A stretch of 64,000 bases of DNA. It comes from Mycobacterium sp. OAS707. Its GTDB lineage: Bacteria; Actinomycetota; Actinomycetes; Mycobacteriales; Mycobacteriaceae. Of the stretch, positions 8,292 to 17,002 are shown in pieces (within the stretch, counting starts at the first letter, position 1; each line of letters begins with the position of its first letter). Made by a program: the position numbers and the translations under genes. Under the pieces are notes generated by a model. That model saw only the letters and a program-made list of their open reading frames with translations. It had not been told where the DNA came from and made no database searches. The stretch is taken from the NCBI RefSeq assembly GCF_014873705.1, contig NZ_JADBDS010000002.1:372001-436000 (forward strand). The letters run 5' to 3'.

Positions 8292-9863
8292 CTAACGACC
8301 TGTTAGCAGCTTCATCTCGGCCAGGTGCCGCGGCAGCGCGTCGATGTACTCGGCGAGCGCGGAGCGCTCCATCGAAACCACCGGCAACAGTGCATCGATG
8401 AGCGCATCGCGATCACGTGTGCCGTCCAGCAGCGGCAGCACGTGGCGGTCCAGCGGCGACAACAAATGTGTCTCGTGCCAAATGTTGAATGTCGAGGCCT
8501 GGGTCTCAGTGTCGCTCAGTTCCACCATCCGGCGCGCCGTCTCGTCGAGCCGCAGCGGTTCCGACGCCGGAGTCGGCGAGACCGGATCAAGCCGGTACCG
8601 CGACTGGCCCTGCAGGATCAGCACGCCCATCAGGTTCTCGACGACGTCAGACAGGCCGTCACTCGGGGTGAGGCCCGCGTCGACCAGTCGGCTGTGCACC
8701 GCATCGACGAGCTCTTGGCGTGACAACGTTGACGGCCACCGCTCGCTGAGCGCGTCGAGGGCAGCCTTGATGCCTGGGTCGTTGGTGAACAGCGTCGCAC
8801 CGTCGGCTTCGCGGAACTCCTGTCGGGAGTTGTCGAGGCGAGTCGGCCCGTCGACGGGAGGAACCCACGCCGCGATGTGCAGGTCGCGGATGCGAGTTCG
8901 GTCGGGGTTGTACCGGATCTGCTGCTCACGTTCGGCGTGCACGAGCAGCGATTCCCGGAACATTCGGTTGACGACGAAATCGATGTACTGCTCCACCAGT
9001 ACCTGCACCCCGCCGCACTTTTCGAGCAGGTGCTCTTCGACCTTGGGGCCGTAGTTGCCGGGAAACATCGCTTCGGGTCTGGCTTCTCCGAGGAACGCCA
9101 GGCCGTGCGCACGGGCACGCACCAGCATCTCGGAGAAGTAGCACGGCGAGTTGAACGTCTCGAGTTCTTCGTGCAACAGGTACGAATCTCCGAAACCCTC
9201 TGAGTGGGAACGGAATTCGGCAACAACTCGCGACAATACACCGTCGGAGGGCGCCACTTCCTCGAGGAAGTCGACCACGCCACGCGCCTCGCGCGCCTTC
9301 TCCGCGGGAGAAGTGGCGCCGCCGCTGGCCAGCAGCATGGCGTCGCGAAGGACCTCTTTGGTCTTCCATCCCGGATACACGTTGTAGCTCATGTAGGCCA
9401 CTCCGTCGGGCGCCAGCAGCGTGCGGAAAGCGGCCAGCAGAGCTTCCTGCACGTCTTGGGGCACCCAGCTGTACACGCCGTGGGCGATGATGAAGTCGAA
9501 TGGGCCCAAGGTCGTCAGGTCCATCTGCGCGATGTCACCCGCGACGAATTGCACATTGTCCAGGCCCAATGCGTCGACCTTCGCGCGGGCCAAGTCGACC
9601 TGCACCTGGGAGAGATCCAGCCCAACGACACGTGCTTGCGGATGCGCAGCGGCAAAGGGAACGATGTTTCCGCCTGTGGCACAGCCGATTTCGAGTACTC
9701 GGGCGGTGGATACGTCGGGTGTTGCCAAGCCGAAGAGATGCGCTACCGCGGCCAGCTGGCCCGGTGCGGACGGCGGAAACGAGACCGAGGTGTACGGCGT
9801 TGTGTCGTAGTCGGCCCGTAGCCGGTCGATAGCGTCGTCGACGTCGTCAGTTGGTTGAAGCAC
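8292..9863 (-). CDS. Class I SAM methyltransferase with regulatory (PKMT-type) domain
   Basis: A 523-residue protein. Residues about 50-170 are a Rossmann methyltransferase: motif I 'VLEIGCATGGN' at 56-66, motif II acidic 'VVGLDLS', and 'GDIAQMDL'. The middle and C-terminal regions (about 230-320 and 380-520) match the layout of 'methyltransferase regulatory domain' proteins, ending in a winged-helix-like segment. The substrate, possibly a protein or an envelope component, is not readable. The GTG start at 9863 is used because the frame has no closer alternative. It is encoded 41 bp downstream of proS on the same strand. Confidence 0.82.
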   Translation of the reverse strand: MLQPTDDVDDAIDRLRADYDTTPYTSVSFPPSAPGQLAAVAHLFGLATPDVSTARVLEIGCATGGNIVPFAAAHPQARVVGLDLSQVQVDLARAKVDALGLDNVQFVAGDIAQMDLTTLGPFDFIIAHGVYSWVPQDVQEALLAAFRTLLAPDGVAYMSYNVYPGWKTKEVLRDAMLLASGGATSPAEKAREARGVVDFLEEVAPSDGVLSRVVAEFRSHSEGFGDSYLLHEELETFNSPCYFSEMLVRARAHGLAFLGEARPEAMFPGNYGPKVEEHLLEKCGGVQVLVEQYIDFVVNRMFRESLLVHAEREQQIRYNPDRTRIRDLHIAAWVPPVDGPTRLDNSRQEFREADGATLFTNDPGIKAALDALSERWPSTLSRQELVDAVHSRLVDAGLTPSDGLSDVVENLMGVLILQGQSRYRLDPVSPTPASEPLRLDETARRMVELSDTETQASTFNIWHETHLLSPLDRHVLPLLDGTRDRDALIDALLPVVSMERSALAEYIDALPRHLAEMKLLTGR

Positions 9864-9904
9864 GCCAACATCGGATCACAGCCGTCTTAACAACAGGTGA
9901 CGCG

Positions 9905-11311
9905 TCAGTACGCCCGGGCAACATACGCGAGGGCACCGGCATCGTTATCGGCGTCGGGTAGGGACCCATCGGCGCGCTGCAGGCATCGCACAGTGAGGCC
10001 GCTGGCGGCCAGGTCCTGCTCACCAGCCGTGCCGACCAGCTCCCACGGCAGCCGAGCGACGCCCGTCTGCGCGACCTCGCGCACCTCCTCGAGCGAGGCG
10101 CAGTCCGTGATTGCGGCTTCGCGGCGCGCCGTCGCCGCCGCGAACATGTCGTCCTGAATCTGGGACGTCAGCCGTTGTACCTCGTCTGCGACCTTGTCGA
10201 TCCCGACCTTGACCTTCTCGCGGGTGTCGCGCCGGTAGCACAAGGCGGCGTTCTCGGCGACGTCGCGCGGCCCGATTTCCACCCGGATCGGTACACCTTG
10301 CAGGTCCCAGTCGGTGGCGCGCCACCCGAACGCCTGATCGGTGTTGTCATCCAACCGGGTGCGCACTCCGCGGCGGGTGAGCTCCTCGACCACGACGGAA
10401 GCGGCGCGACTGACGTCGCCATCGGTGTCCTTGACCACCACCACGACCGCCTGCACGGGTGCCAGCGCCGGCGGCAGCACCAACCCGTTGTCGTCGCCGT
10501 GGCACATGATCAGCCCGCCGAGCATCCGGGTGGACGCACCCCACGACGTGGTCCAGCACAACTGCGCCGCGCCTTCGGCATTGGAGTAGCTGATATTGAA
10601 CGCGCGGCTGAACCTCTGGCCGAGCTCATGTGAGGTGGCCATCTGCAACGCCTTACCGTCGCGCATGATGCCCTCGCACGTCATCGTGTTCTCCGCGCCT
10701 GCGAAGCGCTCCTTGGCAGTCTTGCGGCCAACGATCACCGGCATCGCCAACACCCTGCGCAGGAAGTCCTGATACACGTCGTGCAGGATGCGGCGGGCAT
10801 ACTGCCGCGCATCGGCCTCCGTAGCGTGGGCGGTGTGGCCTTCCTGCCAGAGAAATTCGGTGGTGCGCAGGAAGATTCGGGGCCGCAGCTCCCATCGGAC
10901 GACATTGGACCACTGGTTGAGAAGCAGCGGTAGATCGCGGTAGCTGTCCACCCATTTGGCCAGGTATTCGCCGATGACGGCCTCGCTTGTCGGGCGGATG
11001 GCCAGCGGTTCGGTCAGCTCCTTGCCGCCGCCGTGCGTGACGACCGCGAGCTCAGGGCTGAAGCCCTCGACATGCTCGGCCTCGCGCTCGAAGAAGTTCA
11101 TCGGAATCAGCAGGGGGAAGTAGGCATTCAGCGCGCCCGCCGCCTTGATGCGCCCGTCGACCTCGGCCTGCATCCGCTCCCATATCGCGTAGCCAGTGGG
11201 CCGGATCACCATGGTCCCGCGGGCTGGGCCGTTCTCAGCCAGCTTCGCCTTGGTCAGCACCTCTTGGTACCAACGCGGGAAGTCGTCACGCTGAGGAGTC
11301 AGGACCGCCAT
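9905..11311 (-). CDS. proS: Prolyl-tRNA synthetase, archaeal/eukaryotic-like (type 3)
   Basis: Class II aminoacyl-tRNA synthetase of 468 residues charging tRNA-Pro. It opens 'DFPRWYQEVLTKAKLAENGPARGTMVIRP', has motif 2 'NQWSNVVRWELRPRIFLRTTEFLWQEGH', and no INS editing insertion. The C-terminal extension ends in Tyr (YVARAY), the signature of the archaeal/eukaryotic branch. The housekeeping mycobacterial ProRS is the bacterial type of about 580 residues with an editing domain, so this is probably a second enzyme. It starts only 9 bp after the stop of the upstream membrane-protein gene, implying cotranscription. Confidence 0.93.
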   Translation of the reverse strand: MAVLTPQRDDFPRWYQEVLTKAKLAENGPARGTMVIRPTGYAIWERMQAEVDGRIKAAGALNAYFPLLIPMNFFEREAEHVEGFSPELAVVTHGGGKELTEPLAIRPTSEAVIGEYLAKWVDSYRDLPLLLNQWSNVVRWELRPRIFLRTTEFLWQEGHTAHATEADARQYARRILHDVYQDFLRRVLAMPVIVGRKTAKERFAGAENTMTCEGIMRDGKALQMATSHELGQRFSRAFNISYSNAEGAAQLCWTTSWGASTRMLGGLIMCHGDDNGLVLPPALAPVQAVVVVVKDTDGDVSRAASVVVEELTRRGVRTRLDDNTDQAFGWRATDWDLQGVPIRVEIGPRDVAENAALCYRRDTREKVKVGIDKVADEVQRLTSQIQDDMFAAATARREAAITDCASLEEVREVAQTGVARLPWELVGTAGEQDLAASGLTVRCLQRADGSLPDADNDAGALAYVARAY

Positions 11312-11320
11312 ACGCCAAGA

Positions 11321-12043
11321 CTAAGGGCGGGGAAGAAGCGATATTTTCTGCCAGATCTTGTCGGAGAGCTCGGTCGTAAGGGTCTCGATGTAGGAGATGG
11401 TTTCGAGCACCACGCTGTCTGTGCTGTACTCACCGCACAGCGCGGCGGTTTTGGCGGTAAGGCTCAGCATTTCCGAGCAGTAACCCAGATAGTGGTAGAG
11501 CTGGTCGGCGTCGAGACCATGCACGATGCTCTGCTCGGTCGGCGTGTAGGTCGGACTGAGCTGCTCTGGATCCTTGGACAGCTGGTGCATGTCGATCACA
11601 TGCGCCAGTGATCGCATCCGGTGCAGCAGCCGCAGCATCGTGCGCCGCTCCAAACGCTCGGGGAAGGCCCACAGGAAAACGACCGCGATCGCCGCGAACA
11701 CCAGATCGTTGATGATGCTTTCGACGAGCGGCACCCAGTCCGCAGTGCGAGCCAGTCCGTCGATGACGACTGAGCGCAAGCTGTAAACGAGCGCCGCCAA
11801 CGTGACCGCGACGATCGTGATGCTCACCCCGCGGGCCACCAGCGTGGTGCGTCGAAGTCGGTCGTGAGACTCTTCGGCCTGGCGCTGGACCGAAACGACC
11901 AAGTGTCCGAGGTCGCGGGCCGCCTTGGTCAAGCCACGCTCGCCGAACCGCGCTTGGATGCGGCGTTCCAGATGCCCGACGGTCGCAGCGACATGGTCAG
12001 CGGCTAGCTGGATCTCGTCGCCCGCCGGGCTCGTACGCGCCAC
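11321..12043 (-). CDS. Two-TM membrane protein of unknown function
   Basis: About 240 residues from the GTG at 12043. An amphipathic N-terminal region with heptad-like charged residues (about 10-65) is followed by two membrane helices (about 70-92 and 108-128), then a soluble helical C-terminus rich in Leu/Asp. No enzymatic motif is seen. The GTG start keeps the gene clear of the divergent cdh gene at 12078; longer in-frame extensions would overlap it. It lies directly upstream of, and probably cotranscribed with, proS. Confidence 0.65.
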   Translation of the reverse strand: MARTSPAGDEIQLAADHVAATVGHLERRIQARFGERGLTKAARDLGHLVVSVQRQAEESHDRLRRTTLVARGVSITIVAVTLAALVYSLRSVVIDGLARTADWVPLVESIINDLVFAAIAVVFLWAFPERLERRTMLRLLHRMRSLAHVIDMHQLSKDPEQLSPTYTPTEQSIVHGLDADQLYHYLGYCSEMLSLTAKTAALCGEYSTDSVVLETISYIETLTTELSDKIWQKISLLPRP

Positions 12044-12077
12044 GTCATGACTGTAAAGGGGCAGTAGCCTTCGTGAC

Positions 12078-12854
12078 GTGAATCGTCGGCGGTGGTTCCC
12101 GTTCGCATTGGCGCTGATCGTTGCCACCGCGGGGGTGACCGCCGGACAGGCGGATGCCGATCCGAATGCACTGTGGACGATCGTTCACGACCAATGCGTC
12201 CCAGATCAGCAGGCCAGCGGCAACCCCGGCCCCTGCTCGCAGGTGAACATCGTCGCGGGGGAGCAGCGGGGGTATGCGGTACTCAAGGACCTCGTCGGTG
12301 CGACGCAATTCTTGCTGATCCCTACCGAGCGGATCCCCGGTATCGAGAGCCAAGTGCTTCTCGAGCCGGATGCGACGAACTATGTCGCATCTGCTTGGGA
12401 CGCAAGGGGTTTCGTCGACGAGCGGGCAGGCGTCGACATTCCGCGCGACTGGATCAGCCTCGCGATCAACTCTGCGGTAGCGCGGTCGCAGAACCAGCTG
12501 CACATCCATATCGACTGTGTGCGCGCCGACATCCGGGACGCCGTGAAACGCCGGATCTCCGATGTCGGCCCGGATTGGGCGTCGTTTCCCGAACCACTGC
12601 GCGGACATCCATATCAGGCGATGGTCATTGACGGTGAGACGCTCGATTCAGCCAATCCGGTCCAGCTACTCGCGAAACACGCCGACGATATGGGACTCGA
12701 GACCCTTGTTGTGGTCGGCGCATATCTGCCCGATGGAAAACCGGGGTTCGTCCTGCTCGCAAGTCGCGCCGACCCGGCTGCGGGAAATCCAGGGGCAGGC
12801 GAGGAACTGCAGGATCACGCCGCCTGCCCGCCGCGCGGCCTATGGGGCAAGTAG
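12078..12854 (+). CDS. cdh: CDP-diacylglycerol pyrophosphatase
   Basis: Hydrolyses CDP-diacylglycerol to CMP and phosphatidate. The 258-residue protein has a signal peptide (1-27, ending ADADP), the family N-terminus 'ALWTIVHDQCVPDQ', and a histidine-triad-like site 'QLHIHIDCVR' with His142, His144 and Asp146. The C-terminal 'EELQDHAACP' completes the family pattern. Its length agrees with Cdh proteins (about 250 aa). The GTG start at 12078 begins MNRRRWFPF. The signal peptide places it outside the cytoplasmic membrane. It is divergent from the membrane-protein/proS operon. Confidence 0.93.
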   Translation: MNRRRWFPFALALIVATAGVTAGQADADPNALWTIVHDQCVPDQQASGNPGPCSQVNIVAGEQRGYAVLKDLVGATQFLLIPTERIPGIESQVLLEPDATNYVASAWDARGFVDERAGVDIPRDWISLAINSAVARSQNQLHIHIDCVRADIRDAVKRRISDVGPDWASFPEPLRGHPYQAMVIDGETLDSANPVQLLAKHADDMGLETLVVVGAYLPDGKPGFVLLASRADPAAGNPGAGEELQDHAACPPRGLWGK

Positions 12855-12944
12855 CCGACGACGGTGACTGAACTGTGCGGCCCTGCCGAACGTGCCTTAC
12901 GTGCAGGGTCCGCCACGACCGCGGACCCGGGACGGAGTTCACCG

Positions 12945-13124
12945 ATGTCTTGGAAGATCGTCACGGCCGTCTGTTCGTCCGGCCTGATCATCGCCGGCGC
13001 CGCGGCGCTGGGAAGCGTGCCGGGAAATACGGGACCGCCGCTGTCGAACTCGACCACTACCACGAGCACAACGACCCCGCCGAGCACCATGCAACACTCG
13101 CCGGGATACATGGGCGGCTACTGA
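12945..13124 (+). CDS. Small exported Thr/Pro-rich peptide
   Basis: A 59-residue product from ATG 12945 (GGAG 7 bp upstream). A hydrophobic leader, 'IVTAVCSSGLIIAGAAALG', is followed by a Ser/Thr/Pro-rich tail ending HSPGYMGGY. It could be anchored or secreted. An in-frame ATG at 12864 would add 27 residues of unlikely leader sequence. Function unknown; it may be cotranscribed with cdh, 90 bp upstream. Confidence 0.5.
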   Translation: MSWKIVTAVCSSGLIIAGAAALGSVPGNTGPPLSNSTTTTSTTTPPSTMQHSPGYMGGY

Positions 13125-13141
13125 CGGAGCCGCCAGTTGGA

Positions 13142-13636
13142 CTACGCCAGCCGCGTGACGCGACCGGCGAAGCCCAGCGCGTGCTCATAGGTGTCGAGGT
13201 TGTCGCGTGAGATCTTCGCGTGGACAGGACGTTCCAGCAGGAACCGCAACACCGGGTTGTAGGCGTAGTACGTCTCGTGGAACGTGAGAATTGTTGTGCC
13301 GTCGGGTTGTTCCTCGAGTTCGTGATAACCCTCGGCTCGCGACCACAGCGGCTTGCCCACCGCGGTGTAACGCGACAGCCTGTTCAACTTCGCTTCGGTC
13401 ACTGTTTCCCACGACCGGCCCTTGCCGCCGGACAGCAGATATTTGGGCACCTCGAAAATGCAGGTGCGCACCAAACCCTCACCCGCCTCGTCACCCTCGT
13501 TGAGGATCTCCATGCTGCCGGTGGGCCATTTGAGCACCCGCGGCTTCGGGGCGTTCGGCGGTACCGGGGGATGCAGTACCCGCCATACCCGTTTCGGGGG
13601 TGCGTCGATGTGAAATCGCACTGTGTAGGACTGCAT
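13142..13636 (-). CDS. SRPBCC (START-like) protein
   Basis: A 164-residue protein with the SRPBCC pattern: start 'YTVRFHIDAPPKRVWRVLHP', middle strands 'GEGLVRTCIFEVPKYL' and 'TTILTFHETYYAYNPVLRFL', and a terminal helix 'HAKISRDNLDTYEHAL'. Such folds bind hydrophobic ligands or act as cyclases/aromatases; the ligand here is unknown. ATG 13636 follows GGGGAGA, and its A overlaps the stop of the upstream nitroreductase gene (TAATG), so the two are translationally coupled. Last gene of the minus operon 14751-13142. Confidence 0.82.
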   Translation of the reverse strand: MQSYTVRFHIDAPPKRVWRVLHPPVPPNAPKPRVLKWPTGSMEILNEGDEAGEGLVRTCIFEVPKYLLSGGKGRSWETVTEAKLNRLSRYTAVGKPLWSRAEGYHELEEQPDGTTILTFHETYYAYNPVLRFLLERPVHAKISRDNLDTYEHALGFAGRVTRLA

Positions 13637-14265
13637 TACGGTTCTCCCCAGGTATTCCAGAACGTGATGCTTTCCGCGGGCGGCCGCGCAGCCGGCCGGA
13701 AATCGGTGCCGATCGTGTAGGCAACCGGGAACAGCGCCGCCTGGGTCACGGTGTCGGGTATCCCGAGCAGATCGCCTACCTCGCGCTCCTTGGCCAAGTG
13801 CATTGTCGTCCACACCGATCCCAGACCGCGTGATCGCAGGGCCAGCAGGAAACTCCAGCCGGCAGGAATGATCGACGCCCATGCCGAGGCCGCCACAAGT
13901 TGGTTGGTTCCGTCGAAACGGGTTGTCAAACAAGGAATTACATGGACAGGTACCTTGGCCAGCGTCTCGGTCAGCCCGAACGCGCTCTCATACACGCGCC
14001 GGGTCTGGGCATCCGATGCGGTCGAGGCGGCCTGAGCCAGGTACTCGGCTCCGATGCTGCGGTAGATCTCGGCGATGGCGGCGCGCTTGTCCGCGTCGGT
14101 GACGATCACCCAGCGCCAGTCCTGCGCATTGCTCGCCGTAGGCGCCTGCATCGCGAGCCGCACGCACTCCAGGATCACGGCACGATCGACCGGCCGCGTC
14201 AGGTCGAGGCGCTTGCGCACCGACCGCGTGGTGGTGAGCAGTTCGTCGACCGAGGCGATGTCCAC
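13636..14265 (-). CDS. Nitroreductase-family FMN enzyme
   Basis: A 209-residue nitroreductase-fold protein. The N-terminal 'LLTTTRSVRKRLDLTRPV' contains the RSxR phosphate-binding motif, followed by 'QAPTASNAQDWRWVIVTD' (SNxQ FMN site) and 'GLGSVWTTMHLAKEREVGDLLGIPD' near the C-terminus. It should use FMN and NAD(P)H to reduce nitro, quinone or enone groups. The start is GTG 14265, 3 bp after the AhpD-like stop. The arrangement with an AhpD-like and an SRPBCC protein suggests a catabolic or detoxifying operon. Confidence 0.88.
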   Translation of the reverse strand: MDIASVDELLTTTRSVRKRLDLTRPVDRAVILECVRLAMQAPTASNAQDWRWVIVTDADKRAAIAEIYRSIGAEYLAQAASTASDAQTRRVYESAFGLTETLAKVPVHVIPCLTTRFDGTNQLVAASAWASIIPAGWSFLLALRSRGLGSVWTTMHLAKEREVGDLLGIPDTVTQAALFPVAYTIGTDFRPAARPPAESITFWNTWGEP

Positions 14266-14268
14266 CGG

Positions 14269-14751
14269 TCAGACGTCGATCGGACAGGATTGGTCGACGC
14301 CGAGCACGGTCAGTGACCGCCCGAGGCCGAGGAACACGGCGATGCACAACGTCAGGTCGAGGATCTCTTCGTCGCTGAACGACTCCCGTACTCGCGCGAA
14401 GAAGGCGTCGTCAATCGAGGCGTGTGCGGTGGCGAACCGCTCGGCATACTCGATGGCCAGGCGCTGCCGCGACGTGTAGCTCGGATAGGTGGCGTAGTCG
14501 GCGACATTCTCGTAGAGATCGGGTGCGATGCCCGCGTCGAGCACGGAAGGCGCGCGGAAGTCCGAGCATGCGACGCAGTCGTTGATTTGGGCTATCCGCA
14601 TCCTGGCGAGCTCGCGTTCATCGGCCGGAAGAATGCTTTCCTGGTACGCCCCGCGAATCATCCGCTCGACCATCGCGCCGAGCTGCGGCCGCAGGGTCCA
14701 GATCATCGCGGCTTCACCGCCGGGACCATCCGGCACATCAAGCCTTGCCAT
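14269..14751 (-). CDS. Carboxymuconolactone decarboxylase / AhpD-like protein
   Basis: A 160-residue all-helical protein with the AhpD-like core 'RELARMRIAQINDCVACSDFR'; the redox pair is Cys59 and Cys62 (CxxC). The His that follows the second Cys in classical AhpD is not in the usual position, so peroxidase support is uncertain. First gene of a three-gene minus operon (AhpD-like, nitroreductase, SRPBCC). ATG 14751 follows GGAAG. It faces, back to back, the acyl-AMP-ligase cassette starting at 14851. Confidence 0.83.
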   Translation of the reverse strand: MARLDVPDGPGGEAAMIWTLRPQLGAMVERMIRGAYQESILPADERELARMRIAQINDCVACSDFRAPSVLDAGIAPDLYENVADYATYPSYTSRQRLAIEYAERFATAHASIDDAFFARVRESFSDEEILDLTLCIAVFLGLGRSLTVLGVDQSCPIDV

Positions 14752-14850
14752 GAGCGAACTTCCTGCGCGTGAGGACCGTTACCCTTTTGAGGAAACCAGA
14801 TTCTCAGCGTCGCTGTCCAGATGCAGCGGCTGCCCTTGGAGGTCTCGGCA

Positions 14851-15549
14851 GTGTTGTTCATGCATGAGGTGCACCACGTACGCGGGCGCACGGAAGACGC
14901 ATTCGAGGCCGCTTACCGCGAGGGCTGGATGCCGCTGCTCGCCGCCGGGGAGGACGCCCGGCTGCTCTGGTACGCCAACCACGCCCACGGCAGCGGGCCC
15001 GCCTACACCGTCGTCACGGTGACCGCCGTCCGCGACGGCGCGTCATGGGAGCGTCTGGCCTTGCGGATCCAGCAGGGCGACCTTCGGCAATGGATGCGCG
15101 ACCTCGACGAACTCCGCTACGACGTCGACGCGAAATTGCTTGTCCCGCTTGACTGGTCACCGATCAGGGACGTCGACTTCGACGAAGTACCGGTCGACGG
15201 CCGCGAACACGAGCTCACTTTGTACATGGAAGACACGATGTGGCCGTTTCCGAACAGGGTCGGCGAATACATCGAGCGCTGCGGCGAGGTGTACTCCAAG
15301 AGCCTGGATCGGCCCAACCCGCTGCTCACCATCGAGGCGGCGTTTCAGCCTGCCCTCGGCAGCCAGCGTCGCCGGGAAGTGTCCCTGATGCAACGAATCC
15401 ACGACCCCCGGGCCCTTCTCCGGCTGCTGCAGACCGACATTCCACCCGAATACCGTGGACCGGGAACGTGGATGCACGACGCACTCGAATTGCGCGACCA
15501 GTGGACCAGCCGGCTGCTGCGGACATCGTCATGGTCACCCCTGCACTGA
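14851..15549 (+). CDS. Unknown cassette protein 1 (NIPSNAP-like paralog)
   Basis: A 232-residue cytosolic protein of no family I can name with certainty. It begins 'LFMHEVHHVRGRTEDAFEAAYREGW', with alternating beta/alpha periodicity like NIPSNAP/dimeric ferredoxin-like barrels, and appears to consist of two such halves. Much of its length can be aligned with the product of 17003-17707, with shared blocks 'DARLLWYANHAHGSG', 'VVT.TAV.DG', and 'RGPG..M..AL..RDQW'. GTG 14851 was chosen because GGAGG lies 8 bp upstream and it aligns with the paralog's start. It is followed 7 bp later by the AMP-ligase gene. Confidence 0.75.
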   Translation: MLFMHEVHHVRGRTEDAFEAAYREGWMPLLAAGEDARLLWYANHAHGSGPAYTVVTVTAVRDGASWERLALRIQQGDLRQWMRDLDELRYDVDAKLLVPLDWSPIRDVDFDEVPVDGREHELTLYMEDTMWPFPNRVGEYIERCGEVYSKSLDRPNPLLTIEAAFQPALGSQRRREVSLMQRIHDPRALLRLLQTDIPPEYRGPGTWMHDALELRDQWTSRLLRTSSWSPLH

Positions 15550-15556
15550 GGCACCC

Positions 15557-16993
15557 ATGAACATCGGAACGATCATCGACGCGGCCGCAGCAGGCGATCC
15601 CGGTCGCAGCGCGCTGATCATCGACGAGCGCGTCATCAGTTACCGGGAACTGGCCACCGCCACCGAGAACTGTGCCGCGCGACTGGCCGACAAGGGATTG
15701 GCGGGCGAGCGCGTCGCCGTCGTCGACACCGGAAGCCTCCTGTCGATCGCGACGATGCTCGGCGCTGCGCGGATCGGCGCTGCTGCGGCACCGATGAACC
15801 CCGCCCTGACGCCGCCGGAATTACGCGCGCTGGTGTCGAACGCTGGTTGCGCCACGGTCGGCGTCGCGGGGGAACCATTTGCCGACCGACTCGTCGGGGC
15901 GGGCGTCTCCACGGTGTTCACCGACATTGATCTGCTGGGTGACGCCGACACGACACCGGTCGCCGTGGACGTTGATGACCTCGACGCGCTGGTCCTGTTC
16001 ACCAGTGGCACGACGGGGCTGCCGAAATCCATCGCGATCTCGCAGCGACAGCTGAGCGCCCGAATCACCGGAATCACCACGCCTTTTCGCCCAGATGCGA
16101 CACCCACTGTCAGCATGATGAGCGTCCCGTTCTTCCATGTCGGCGGTGCCATCGGGGTGCTCGGCAACTTGTATGCGGGCAACACCTATGTGATACAGCA
16201 GCGCTTCGACGCCGGACAGTGGCTGCGTCTGGCGCAGACACACCGGGTCACGACGACGTTCATGGTGCCGACGATGCTGCAGCGGATCCTCGACCATCCC
16301 GACTTCGACTCCACTGATCTGTCATCGTTGACCGCAATCGCATACGGAGCTGCCGCTGCACCTGTCACGCTGGTGCGCAGGGCGATGGCGGCGCTGCCGA
16401 ATGTGGGGTTCGCCAACGTGTTTGGTCAGACTGAGACCTTGGGCGCCTACACGACGCTGCTGCCAGACGACCATCGCGACCCCAACCGGGTGGGGTCGGT
16501 GGGTCGGCCGTTGCCAGGCGTCGAGGTTCGCGTGGTTGACCCGGACACGGGAATCGACGTCGAAGCGGGTGGGGTCGGAGAGTTGTGGGTCAACACGACA
16601 GCACATATCGGTGAAGGTTGGCTACACACGGGCGATCTCGCGCGCCAGGACACGGATGGCTACATCTATCCCAGCGGCCGGTTGAAGGACACCATCAATC
16701 GTGGGGGAGAGAAGTTCGGGCCGATCGAGGTCGAAGAAGCCATTCGGACCCACCCCGCCGTCAGCGATGTTGCGGTCGCAGGAATCACCGATCACGAGAT
16801 GGGCCAACGGGTAGGCGCCGCGGTGGTGACCGACTCCCCGCTGACGCTCGAGGAGCTGCGGTCGCATTGCCGCGAGTTGATCGCCTACTTCAAACTGCCG
16901 GAGCGGCTGAAGATCGTCGACCACATCCCGTACAACGACACCGGCAAGGTCAATCGCCGCCAACTCGCCGCGCTGATCGCCGACGAAACCTGA
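15557..16993 (+). CDS. Acyl-CoA synthetase / acyl-AMP ligase
   Basis: ANL-superfamily enzyme of 478 residues that activates a carboxylate as acyl-AMP. P-loop TSGTTGLPKS is at 149-158, GQTET at 290-294, TGD at 358-360, hinge/A8 'GRLKDTINRGGEKFGP' at 374-389, and the A10 lysine Lys464 (NDTGKVNRR) is intact. At 478 aa it is shorter than FadD enzymes (500-600) and resembles small 'fatty-acid-CoA ligase' types. The substrate is not predictable by eye. It sits between two paralogous genes of unknown function with 7- and 9-bp gaps, clearly one operon. Confidence 0.92.
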   Translation: MNIGTIIDAAAAGDPGRSALIIDERVISYRELATATENCAARLADKGLAGERVAVVDTGSLLSIATMLGAARIGAAAAPMNPALTPPELRALVSNAGCATVGVAGEPFADRLVGAGVSTVFTDIDLLGDADTTPVAVDVDDLDALVLFTSGTTGLPKSIAISQRQLSARITGITTPFRPDATPTVSMMSVPFFHVGGAIGVLGNLYAGNTYVIQQRFDAGQWLRLAQTHRVTTTFMVPTMLQRILDHPDFDSTDLSSLTAIAYGAAAAPVTLVRRAMAALPNVGFANVFGQTETLGAYTTLLPDDHRDPNRVGSVGRPLPGVEVRVVDPDTGIDVEAGGVGELWVNTTAHIGEGWLHTGDLARQDTDGYIYPSGRLKDTINRGGEKFGPIEVEEAIRTHPAVSDVAVAGITDHEMGQRVGAAVVTDSPLTLEELRSHCRELIAYFKLPERLKIVDHIPYNDTGKVNRRQLAALIADET

Positions 16994-17002
16994 GGACCGG
17001 CA

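Noticed and set aside
15013..15023. GTCACGGTGAC palindrome inside the first cassette gene
   Set aside because: It encodes VVTVT in a conserved block shared with the paralog, so the palindrome is a coding by-product.
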